A DNA stretch of 9,015 nt from JANQIO01 sp036351375. Lineage in GTDB: Bacteria; Pseudomonadota; Gammaproteobacteria; Pseudomonadales; Halieaceae. A program made the position numbers and the translations under genes. Of the stretch, positions 1 through 6,512 are shown one piece after another (the first letter of the stretch is position 1; each line of letters starts with the position of its first letter). The stretch is from contig JAZBOY010000328.1 in NCBI GenBank assembly GCA_036351375.1, forward strand, positions 1 through 9,015, given 5' to 3'. The notes beneath the pieces are model-generated. The model saw only the letters and a program-made list of their open reading frames with translations. It had not been told where the DNA came from and did not search any database.

Positions 1-2004
1 CTTGAGGTAGTCCTCGACGTTCTCCACGCGCTCTTCGGCAATCTGGGAGATGTGCACGAGGCCGTCCTTGCCGGGCAGGATGGTGACGAAGGCACCAAAG
101 TCGACGATGCGTGCCACCGTGCCGGTGTAGATTTCACCGACTTCAGCTTCTGCGGTGATCTCTTCGATCATCGCCACGGCAGCATTGCGAATGGCCTGGT
201 CCTGGCCGAACACGTTGACGGTACCGTCGTCGTCGATATCCACGGAAGCACCGGTCTGCTCGGTAATGCCACGGATGGTGGCACCGCCCTTGCCGATGAT
301 GTCGCGAATCTTCTCCGGGTCCACCTTGAAGGTGGCCATGCTGGGCGCATTCTCGTTGACGATGGTGCGGCCTTCGGAGATGACTTCGTTCATCTGGCCG
401 AGGATGTGCAGGCGAGCCTGCAGGGCCTGTTCCAGGGCGATCTCCATGATCTGCTCGTTGATGCCCTCGATCTTGATGTCCATTTGCAGCGCGGTCACAC
501 CTTCGGAGGTACCGGCTACCTTGAAGTCCATATCGCCGAGGTGGTCTTCGTCACCGAGAATATCGGTCAGTACGGCAAAGTTATTGCCTTCCTTCACCAG
601 GCCCATGGCAATACCGGCAACCGGCGCCTTCAGCGGCACGCCCGCGGCCATCATGGCCAGGCTGCCGACACAGACAGATGCCATGGAGCTGGAGCCGTTG
701 GACTCGGTAATCTCGGAAACCACGCGAGTGGTGTAGGGCCAGTCCTCTGCCTTCGGCAGCACCGCGGCCAGGCCGCGACGGGCCAGGCGGCCGTGGCCGA
801 TTTCGCGGCGGCTGGTAAAGCCAACGCGGCCCGCTTCGCCCACCGAGTAGGGCGGGAAGTTATAGTGCAGCATGAAGGGATCGCGGCGCTCGCCTTCCAG
901 CGCATCGATGATCTGCGCGTCGCGGGTAGAGCCCAGCGTAACGGCACCAATGGCCTGAGTTTCGCCGCGAGTAAACAGGGCTGAACCGTGGGCCTTGGGC
1001 AGCACGTCGACTTCACAGGCAATCGCACGCACGGTGCGGTTGTCGCGGCCGTCGATACGCGGCTCGCCGTTGAGGATGCGCTGGCGCACCAGGGTCTTCT
1101 CGATCTTCTTGAACACGTCCTTGACGTCATCGGCGCTCGGCGCGCCTTCGGCGTCGGTGGCAAGCTCTGCCACTACCTGGTCGCGCAGCTCACCGACACG
1201 GGTGTAGCGCTCGGCCTTGTCGACGATGCGGTAAGCCTCGCCGAGGGCGTCCTTGACGCTGTTCTCGACCTGCTCGACCAGCGACTGGTTGGCCTCGGGG
1301 GCCGCCCACTCCCAAGTCGGCTTGCCGGCTTCGGCGGCCAGTTCCTGTACCGCCTTGATCACGGTCTGCATTTCCTGGTGGGCAAACAGAACCGCGCCCA
1401 GCATCTGGTCTTCGCTGAGCTCATCAGCCTGCGACTCAACCATCAGTACCGCTTCGCTGGTGCCGGCCACAACCATATCCAGCTTGCTGGTTTCCAGCTG
1501 GCCGTAGGTCGGGTTGAGGATGTAGCCGCCTTCATCGGTGAAGCCCACGCGGGCCGCGCCGATCGGGCCGTTAAAGGGAACCCCGGAAATGGCCAGGGCG
1601 GCGGAGGTGCCGATCATGGCGGGAATATCCGGGTCGATGTCCTTCTCGGCTGACATGACGGTACAAACCACCTGTACCTCGTTCATGAAACCGTTGGGGA
1701 ACAGCGGGCGGATCGGACGGTCGATCAGGCGCGAGGTCAGGGTCTCCTTCTCGGAGGGACGCGCTTCACGCTTGAAGAAGCCGCCGGGGATCTTGCCCAC
1801 GGAGTAGGTCTTCTCGATGTAGTGAACGCCCAGCGGGAAAAAGTCCTGCCCGGGGCGCATTGATTTCTCGGCGACCACCGTGCACAGCACGGACGTCTCG
1901 TCCATGGTCACCAGCACAGCGCCGGAAGCCTGCCTTGCAATACGACCCGTTTCCAGGGTGACCGTGTGATCACCGTATTTGAATGTCTTTGTTACGGGAT
2001 TCAT
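1..2004 (-). CDS. pnp: Polyribonucleotide nucleotidyltransferase (PNPase), 3' end cut by window edge
   Basis: PNPase degrades RNA 3'-to-5' by phosphorolysis, releasing nucleoside diphosphates, and is a trimer that in many bacteria joins the RNase E degradosome. The first 668 codons are present, open to the window edge. The first RNase PH domain lies near residues 13-145 and the second near 325-500. The second carries a phosphate-binding serine triplet at 438-440 and the acidic/lysine set D487, D493 and K495, matching E. coli D486, D492 and K494. The KH domain has its GKGG loop at 571-574. The S1 domain starts near 622 and is interrupted by the window end; E. coli PNPase has 711 residues, so roughly 40-50 are probably missing. 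The ATG at 2002-2004 has a GGAG site 6 nt upstream, and the protein begins MNPVTKTFKYG as expected for the family. It lies 59 nt downstream of rpsO, with a terminator between them. No sign of damage. Confidence 0.98.
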   Translation of the reverse strand, partial: MNPVTKTFKYGDHTVTLETGRIARQASGAVLVTMDETSVLCTVVAEKSMRPGQDFFPLGVHYIEKTYSVGKIPGGFFKREARPSEKETLTSRLIDRPIRPLFPNGFMNEVQVVCTVMSAEKDIDPDIPAMIGTSAALAISGVPFNGPIGAARVGFTDEGGYILNPTYGQLETSKLDMVVAGTSEAVLMVESQADELSEDQMLGAVLFAHQEMQTVIKAVQELAAEAGKPTWEWAAPEANQSLVEQVENSVKDALGEAYRIVDKAERYTRVGELRDQVVAELATDAEGAPSADDVKDVFKKIEKTLVRQRILNGEPRIDGRDNRTVRAIACEVDVLPKAHGSALFTRGETQAIGAVTLGSTRDAQIIDALEGERRDPFMLHYNFPPYSVGEAGRVGFTSRREIGHGRLARRGLAAVLPKAEDWPYTTRVVSEITESNGSSSMASVCVGSLAMMAAGVPLKAPVAGIAMGLVKEGNNFAVLTDILGDEDHLGDMDFKVAGTSEGVTALQMDIKIEGINEQIMEIALEQALQARLHILGQMNEVISEGRTIVNENAPSMATFKVDPEKIRDIIGKGGATIRGITEQTGASVDIDDDGTVNVFGQDQAIRNAAVAMIEEITAEAEVGEIYTGTVARIVDFGAFVTILPGKDGLVHISQIAEERVENVEDYLK

Positions 2005-2023
2005 TAAATTCTCCAATTCCTAT

Positions 2024-2051
2024 AAAGAAAACGCCGGGGCTTTCCCCGGCG
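2024..2051 (-). terminator. Intrinsic terminator between rpsO and pnp
   Basis: On the minus strand a perfect 8-bp stem (CGCCGGGG / CCCCGGCG, 2044-2051 with 2032-2039) closes an AAAG tetraloop and runs directly into TTTTCTTTATA. This is the geometry of a strong rho-independent terminator. It begins 12 nt after the rpsO stop codon and ends about 20 nt before pnp. In E. coli a terminator also separates rpsO and pnp and is partly read through, so pnp is probably expressed here by readthrough. The stem may also protect the rpsO mRNA 3' end. Confidence 0.85.
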
Positions 2052-2063
2052 GATTCGACAACG

Positions 2064-2333
2064 TTAGCGACGCAGACCCAGACGCTTGATCAGGCTGCTG
2101 TAGCGCTCGCCATCCTTGCGCTTCAGGTAGTCCAGCAGCTTCCGACGCTGATTCACCATGCGGATCAGGCCGCGGCGTGAATGGTGGTCGTGCTTGTGAG
2201 ATGAAAAATGCCCCTGCAGTTGTTCAATGTTCGCGGTCAAAAGGGCAATTTGCACCTCGGGGGAGCCGGTATCGCCCTCACCCTGTTGGTACTCTTTTAC
2301 GATGTCTGCTTTTTCAGCTGCACTCAGTGCCAT
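2064..2333 (-). CDS. rpsO: 30S ribosomal protein S15
   Basis: S15 is a primary 30S assembly protein that binds the three-way junction of 16S rRNA helices 20-22, helps nucleate the central domain, and contributes to a bridge with the 50S subunit. The 89-residue product has the usual family length and its hallmark segments: GDTGSPEVQIALLT near residues 21-34, the histidine-rich HKHDHHSRRGL stretch near 46-56, then the basic RMVNQRRKLLDYLK helix. The start is the ATG at 2331-2333, preceded by GAGG 8 nt upstream. A longer in-frame extension to a TTG at 2384 would add 17 residues foreign to the family and would run through the leader hairpin, so it was rejected. It follows truB after 97 nt of spacer and precedes pnp. 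S15 represses its own translation in E. coli through the mRNA leader; a leader hairpin here could do the same. Confidence 0.98.
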   Translation of the reverse strand: MALSAAEKADIVKEYQQGEGDTGSPEVQIALLTANIEQLQGHFSSHKHDHHSRRGLIRMVNQRRKLLDYLKRKDGERYSSLIKRLGLRR

Positions 2334-2359
2334 GTCGATTTCCTCAGTTAATATGCCTG

Positions 2360-2376
2360 GGGTGGTTCTGCCACCC
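2360..2376 (-). promoter_or_regulatory. Hairpin in the rpsO mRNA leader, candidate S15 autoregulatory element
   Basis: On the minus strand GGGTGG (2371-2376) pairs perfectly with CCACCC (2360-2365) across a CAGAA loop, ending 26 nt before the rpsO start codon. It has no T-run after it, so it is not a terminator. S15 leaders in several bacteria fold into unrelated S15-binding structures, so a role in autoregulation is an inference from position alone. The loop CAG could pair with CTG just upstream of the Shine-Dalgarno sequence, but that contact is only three bases. Confidence 0.4.
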
Positions 2377-2380
2377 GGTA

Positions 2381-2416
2381 ACAAAAAGAGCCTGCCCGTG
2401 CATATTTACAGACAGG
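2381..2416 (-). terminator. Probable intrinsic terminator downstream of truB
   Basis: Starting 17 nt after the truB stop codon, the minus strand can form an 8-bp stem: CCTGTCTG (2409-2416) with CGGGCAGG (2391-2398). It includes two G-U pairs, closes a 10-nt loop, and is followed by CTCTTTTTGTT. Stem and T-run fit a moderate rho-independent terminator. The wobble pairs, large loop and CTC between stem and T-run suggest it is leaky, which would leave rpsO-pnp partly connected to the upstream operon. Confidence 0.6.
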
Positions 2417-2433
2417 TTCGCTCCGGCCCGACC

Positions 2434-3375
2434 CTATTGCCGGGTTCCGGCTATCAGTCGACGCGGCGCCACGCGCCCATCGTCCAATATCTCTCCCACG
2501 CCAAGAAACTCGCCGCTTTCCAGGCCCATTCTCACCATGCCCTCGCAGGGTGAATCAGGCACCAGTACCGGCTGTCCCTGGCGGATATAAAAACCGCCCG
2601 CTTCGCTGACCTTGACCAGGGGCAGCTCCCCCAGGCCCGAGTCCAGCGGTTCAAGCAGCGCATCCATCTCGGCCTGCGCGCCGTTTTCTGCCAGTGCCTC
2701 CAGCGTCGCCAGCGTCACCTGCATGGCGGCGTCAAACGGCCCCGCCTGGGTGCGTCGCAGCGCAGTCACGTGGGCGCCACAGCCCAGGGCTGCGCCGAGG
2801 TCCTCGGCGATGGAGCGCACATAGGTCCCCTTGCTGCAGCGGATGCGAACATCCACCTCCGGGTGACCACCGGCTTGCGCCTCCCGAAACGCCACCAGCT
2901 CCAGCTCGTGGATCGTTACCCGGCGCGCCTTGCGTTCCACTTCCTGGCCCGCTCGCGCCAGCTTGTAGAGCGGCTGGCCGTTGTGCTTCAGCGCCGAGTA
3001 CATGCTGGGCACCTGCTCGATTTCGCCGCGAAACGCCGCCAGCTGTTCTTCAAGCATTGCCGCCGTGATGCCGGAGGCATCGCGCGTTTCGAGGATCTCA
3101 CCCTCGGCGTCGCCGCTGGCAGTCACCACGCCCAGCACAAAAGTGCTGGTGTAGGCCTTGTCCGCGTCCAGCAGGAAGCGGGAAAACTTGGTGGCCTCAC
3201 CAAAACACAGCGGCAGCACACCCGTGGCCAGCGGATCCAGGCTCCCGGTGTGGCCCGCCTTGGCTGCGCCAAACAAGCGCTTTGCCACCTGCAGGGCCTG
3301 GTTGGAGCTCATGCCCTGGGGCTTGTCCAACACCAGGATACCGTCCACTGCACGCCCTTTACGCCGGCGTGCCAT
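2434..3375 (-). CDS. truB: tRNA pseudouridine(55) synthase TruB
   Basis: TruB converts uridine 55 in the T-loop of elongator and initiator tRNAs to pseudouridine and also acts as a tRNA folding chaperone. The 313-residue product has motif II GHTGSLDPLATGVLP with the catalytic aspartate at D47. It also has the active-site tyrosine in DKAYTSTF (Y75) and the arginine of CSKGTYVRS (R187); the corresponding E. coli residues lie one to six positions away. Residues 10-25 (VDGILVLDKPQGMSSN) are the conserved N-terminal strand. The region from about 250 is the C-terminal PUA-like RNA-binding part. The ATG at 3373-3375 shares one base with the rbfA stop (TAATG). The AAGGAG just upstream is only 2 nt from the start, so translation is likely coupled to rbfA. 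A terminator-like hairpin follows the gene. Confidence 0.97.
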   Translation of the reverse strand: MARRRKGRAVDGILVLDKPQGMSSNQALQVAKRLFGAAKAGHTGSLDPLATGVLPLCFGEATKFSRFLLDADKAYTSTFVLGVVTASGDAEGEILETRDASGITAAMLEEQLAAFRGEIEQVPSMYSALKHNGQPLYKLARAGQEVERKARRVTIHELELVAFREAQAGGHPEVDVRIRCSKGTYVRSIAEDLGAALGCGAHVTALRRTQAGPFDAAMQVTLATLEALAENGAQAEMDALLEPLDSGLGELPLVKVSEAGGFYIRQGQPVLVPDSPCEGMVRMGLESGEFLGVGEILDDGRVAPRRLIAGTRQ

Positions 3376-3785
3376 TACTCCTTCACCTGGCCTTCTACGG
3401 TCTCTGCCGCGTCACCCGCGCTGTGCCTGTCACTGTCGACGGCGCGCTCTATCAGGTCTTCCATAAAGCGGCCGCGACCCACGCTGGCATCAAAGCGAAA
3501 CTGCAGCGCGGGCACTGTACGCAGCGTGCTGCCTTTTGACAACTGGCTGCGCAGGAAACCGGCGGCCTTGTTCAGGGTCTCCGTAACCGGGCGAGCCTCT
3601 TCGGCACTGTCTTTGCCCAACACCGTGTAAAACACTTTCGCGTGCGCCAGGTCCTTGCTCACTTCCACATCGGTGATGCTGACCATTTCGACGCGCGGGT
3701 CGCGCATCTGCCGCTGGATCAGCTGCGCCAGCTCTTCGCGCAGGTGGTCGGCAACACGATCGGTGCGGCTGTATTCCCGCGCCAT
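3375..3785 (-). CDS. rbfA: 30S ribosome-binding factor RbfA
   Basis: RbfA binds free 30S subunits near the 5' end of 16S rRNA, is needed for late 30S maturation including 16S 5'-end processing, and in E. coli matters most in the cold. The 136-residue protein is close to the E. coli length of 133. It has the family N-terminus REYSRTDRVADHLREELAQLIQ, the strand region VSITDVEVSKDLAHAKVFYTVL (residues 36-56) and the AAG element at 74-76 that characterises its KH-type fold. A short charged tail after residue 115 is probably disordered. The ATG at 3783-3785 has only a weak ribosome binding site (GGT 9 nt upstream). Its position 45 nt after the infB stop suggests coupled translation. It overlaps truB by one base. 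Confidence 0.97.
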   Translation of the reverse strand: MAREYSRTDRVADHLREELAQLIQRQMRDPRVEMVSITDVEVSKDLAHAKVFYTVLGKDSAEEARPVTETLNKAAGFLRSQLSKGSTLRTVPALQFRFDASVGRGRFMEDLIERAVDSDRHSAGDAAETVEGQVKE

Positions 3786-3830
3786 CAGCTACCGGCCCGG
3801 GTGCTACGCACTCGCTGGCCGCACGCTCGC

Positions 3831-6425
3831 TTACAGTGAGCGTGCAACTTCCTTCACCTCATACACTTCGATCTGGTCGCCGACCTTCACATCGGTGTAG
3901 TTCTTCACGCCGATACCGCACTCCAGGCCCTTCTTCACCTCGTTGGCGTCATCCTTGAAGCGGCGCAGGGACTCGAGCTCGCCCTCGTAAATCACCACGT
4001 TGTCACGCAGTACGCGGATCGGCTTTGAGCGAGACACAGTACCTTCGGTCACCATGCAGCCGGCGATCAGGCCAAACTTCGGCGACTTGAAGACATCGCG
4101 AACCTCGGCAATGCCAACGATCTCCTCGCGCAGCTCCGGGGCCAGCATGCCGGCCAGCGCCTGCTTCACATCGTCGATCAGGTCGTAGATCACGTTGTAG
4201 TAGCGCAGGTCCAACTCTTCCTCTTCCACCAGCTTCTTGGCGGCGTTGTCGGCACGCACGTTGAAGCCGAAAATCACCGCGTTGGCGGTCATGGCGAGGT
4301 TGATGTCGGTCTCGGTGATACCACCGACGCCGGAAGACACGATATTGACCGTGACTTCTTCGTTGCCGAGCTCCAGCAGCGCTGAGGACAGCGCCTCAAG
4401 GGAACCGCGCACGTCGGCCTTGACCACGATGTTCAGCGTGCTCTTCTCGCCGGCGGTCATGCTTTCGAACATGTTGTCGAGCTTGGCAGCCTGCTGGCGC
4501 TGCAGGCGGGTATCGCGCATTTTCTCCTGACGGAACAGGGCGATGTCGCGGGCCTGCTTTTCGCTCTCGACCACGGCGAAAGGGTCGCCCGCATCGGGCG
4601 TGCCGTCGAGGCCGAGAATCTCTACCGGGATCGACGGGCCAGCTTCCTCGATGGGCTTGCCGTTCTCATCGAGCATGGCGCGTACGCGACCAAACTGCAG
4701 GCCTGCCAGTACGATGTCGCCCTGGCGCAGTGTGCCGCTCTGCACCAGCAGGGATGCGACGGAACCGCGGCCCTTGTCGAGGCGGGATTCGATGACCAGG
4801 CCCTGGGCCGGCACATCCTTGGGTGCTTTCAGCTCGAGAATTTCTGCCTGCAGCAGCACCGCGTCCAGCAGTTCCTCGATGCCGTCACCGGTCAGCGCCG
4901 ACACGTTGATGAACTGCGTGTCACCGCCCCAGTCTTCCGGGATCACTTCCTTGGCAGACAGCTCGTTCTTGACGCGGTCAGGGTCTGCGCCTTCCTTGTC
5001 GCACTTGTTGACGGCGACAATCAGGGGCACCTCAGCGGCGCGGGCGTGCTGGATGGCCTCCTCGGTCTGGGGCATAACGCCGTCGTCGGCAGCCACGACC
5101 AGGATCACGATGTCGGTACTCTTGGCTCCGCGCGCCCGCATGGCGGTAAACGCCGCGTGGCCAGGGGTATCCAGGAAGGAGATCATGCCGTGGCCGGTCT
5201 CCACGTGGTAGGCACCGATGTGCTGGGTGATGCCGCCGGCCTCGCCGTCGGCCACCTTGGCCTTGCGGATGTAGTCCAGCAGCGAAGTCTTGCCGTGGTC
5301 GACGTGGCCCATGACGGTTACTACCGGCGCGCGGGACTCTTCAGTGCCCTCGTGCTGCGCCAGGGTTTCTTCCAGCGAGTCTTCCAGCGCGGTGTCGCTG
5401 ACGATCTTGTAGCTGTGGCCCAGCTCCTCGATCACCAGGATCGCCGTGTCCTGGTCGAGCACCTGGTTGATGGTGGCCATGACACCAAGCTTCATCAGCT
5501 CCTTGATGACCGTACCCGCCTTGATTGACATCTGGGAGGCGAGGTCGCCTACACCAATGTTGTCAGCCAGCTCTACCACGTGCACTTTCTGCTCGGTCGG
5601 CATTTCGAAACCGTGCTTGCCGTGCTCCTCATGGCTGCGTGCAACCGCCTTCTTGCGGCCGCCGCGACGACGCATGGTGCCGCGCTCTGCTGCGTCGAGC
5701 TGATTCAGAGACAGATTGTGGCCGCGCTGCTTGCCGCGCACGTGCTCTTGTGGGCGGTCGGTACGGCCACCTTTCTTCTTGCCGTAGCGGTCTGCATCCT
5801 GCTTCGGCGCTTCGTGCAGGCGCTTTGGCTTTGCCGCGCCTTTTGCGTCGCCGGCTTCAGGCTTGGCAGCCGCCTGCGCGTCCGCCAGCTTGCGCTGTGC
5901 TTCTTCTTCCGCGCGTGCCTTGGCAGCCGCCTCGCGGGCCACCTTCTCTTCCTCTTCCTGGCGCTTGCGCTTTTCAGCGGCCTGCTGGCGCAGGATTTCC
6001 GGATCGATTTCGATGGACCTGCCGGTGTCCTCAGCGGGTGCCGGCGCGGGAGCTTCAGCAACGGGCTCGGGTGCCGGAGCCATCTCTTCGGCCGGCGGCG
6101 CCTCGGGCACCACCTCTTCGGCGGCCTGGTCGCGCTTCACGTAGGTGCGCTTCTTGCGCACTTCCACGGCGACCGTCTTCTTGCCCTGGGAGCCGGAGCT
6201 CTTCAGGGTGCTGATGGTCTTGCGCTTCAGCGTGATCTTTTTCGGCGTCTTGGTGGATTCGCCGTGGCTGCGTTTGAGGTAGGCAAGCAGGGTCTGCTTG
6301 TCCTCGTCAGAAACAGCTTCCTCCGCCTTGGTGTGTGGCAGCCCGGCTTCGCCCATCTGCGTTAGCAGACGGTCTACCGATGCCCCGACGACTTCAGCGA
6401 GTTGCTGTACTGTGACTTGCGCCAT
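3831..6425 (-). CDS. infB: Translation initiation factor IF-2
   Basis: IF-2 is the GTPase that brings formylmethionyl-tRNA to the 30S subunit and promotes joining of the 50S subunit. The 864-residue protein has an N-terminal IF2_N domain (about 1-52). A long linker (about 55-270) is rich in Ala, Pro, Glu, Lys and Arg, and a second IF2_N-like domain (about 274-343) follows. The G domain starts near 366: G1 GHVDHGKT at 373-380, GGITQHIG at 397-404, G3 DTPGH at 419-423, G4 NKCD at 473-476 and G5 SAL at 509-511. Domain II begins near 540, domain III near 660, and the C-terminal fMet-tRNA-binding domain spans about 765-864. All GTPase motifs are intact. The ATG at 6423-6425 has AAGGAG 8 nt upstream. 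E. coli IF-2 also has shorter forms from internal starts; I cannot tell whether that occurs here. It lies 87 nt after nusA and 45 nt before rbfA. Confidence 0.98.
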   Translation of the reverse strand: MAQVTVQQLAEVVGASVDRLLTQMGEAGLPHTKAEEAVSDEDKQTLLAYLKRSHGESTKTPKKITLKRKTISTLKSSGSQGKKTVAVEVRKKRTYVKRDQAAEEVVPEAPPAEEMAPAPEPVAEAPAPAPAEDTGRSIEIDPEILRQQAAEKRKRQEEEEKVAREAAAKARAEEEAQRKLADAQAAAKPEAGDAKGAAKPKRLHEAPKQDADRYGKKKGGRTDRPQEHVRGKQRGHNLSLNQLDAAERGTMRRRGGRKKAVARSHEEHGKHGFEMPTEQKVHVVELADNIGVGDLASQMSIKAGTVIKELMKLGVMATINQVLDQDTAILVIEELGHSYKIVSDTALEDSLEETLAQHEGTEESRAPVVTVMGHVDHGKTSLLDYIRKAKVADGEAGGITQHIGAYHVETGHGMISFLDTPGHAAFTAMRARGAKSTDIVILVVAADDGVMPQTEEAIQHARAAEVPLIVAVNKCDKEGADPDRVKNELSAKEVIPEDWGGDTQFINVSALTGDGIEELLDAVLLQAEILELKAPKDVPAQGLVIESRLDKGRGSVASLLVQSGTLRQGDIVLAGLQFGRVRAMLDENGKPIEEAGPSIPVEILGLDGTPDAGDPFAVVESEKQARDIALFRQEKMRDTRLQRQQAAKLDNMFESMTAGEKSTLNIVVKADVRGSLEALSSALLELGNEEVTVNIVSSGVGGITETDINLAMTANAVIFGFNVRADNAAKKLVEEEELDLRYYNVIYDLIDDVKQALAGMLAPELREEIVGIAEVRDVFKSPKFGLIAGCMVTEGTVSRSKPIRVLRDNVVIYEGELESLRRFKDDANEVKKGLECGIGVKNYTDVKVGDQIEVYEVKEVARSL

Positions 6426-6452
6426 TCAATGCTCTCCTTGTTACCCTGCTCG

Positions 6453-6485
6453 ACTCTTGCCTTACTGCTGCCTTACTGCTGCCTT
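6453..6485 (-). repeat. Three tandem 11-bp repeats in the nusA-infB spacer
   Basis: On the minus strand the unit AAGGCAGCAGT occurs at 6475-6485 and 6464-6474, followed by a third copy, AAGGCAAGAGT, with two changes at 6453-6463. The copies abut with no spacing and end 27 nt before the infB start codon, just upstream of its Shine-Dalgarno sequence. Each begins with AAGG, a weak Shine-Dalgarno-like string. Origin by replication slippage is the simplest reading, and no function is assigned. Confidence 0.85.
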
Positions 6486-6491
6486 TTAGTT

Positions 6492-6507
6492 GCTGCCCCG
6501 GGGCAGC
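6492..6507. repeat. Perfect 16-bp palindrome after nusA
   Basis: GCTGCCCCGGGGCAGC is a perfect palindrome (8-bp arms, no spacer) beginning 5 nt after the nusA stop codon. In RNA it could form a short GC-rich hairpin, but the central pairs would have to open to give a loop. No T-run follows, so it is not a convincing intrinsic terminator. It could block 3' exonucleases or be a protein site; nothing in the sequence decides between these. Confidence 0.7.
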
Positions 6508-6512
6508 GCGGC

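Noticed and set aside
52..984. Long open frame (310 codons) on the plus strand opposite pnp
   Set aside because: It lies wholly antisense to well-conserved PNPase codons, has no ribosome binding site, and its composition (His/Gly/Asp/Val-rich) is what GC-rich antisense frames give.
2340..2360. TATTAA as a -10 box for rpsO
   Set aside because: No acceptable -35 lies 16-18 bp upstream (GGGTGG occupies that place) and transcription would start inside the ribosome binding site.
2334..2384. N-terminal extension of S15 from a TTG at 2384
   Set aside because: The added residues are not part of the S15 family, and the ATG at 2331-2333 has a proper ribosome binding site and gives the exact family length.
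2770..3630. 286-codon plus-strand frame opposite truB and rbfA
   Set aside because: It spans the opposite strand of two clearly recognised genes and their junction, with no recognisable domain.
5580..6365. 261-codon plus-strand frame with Leu/Ala/Arg-rich, membrane-like stretches
   Set aside because: It is the complement of the Lys/Glu/Ala-rich linker of IF-2; the apparent hydrophobicity comes from the base composition of that linker.
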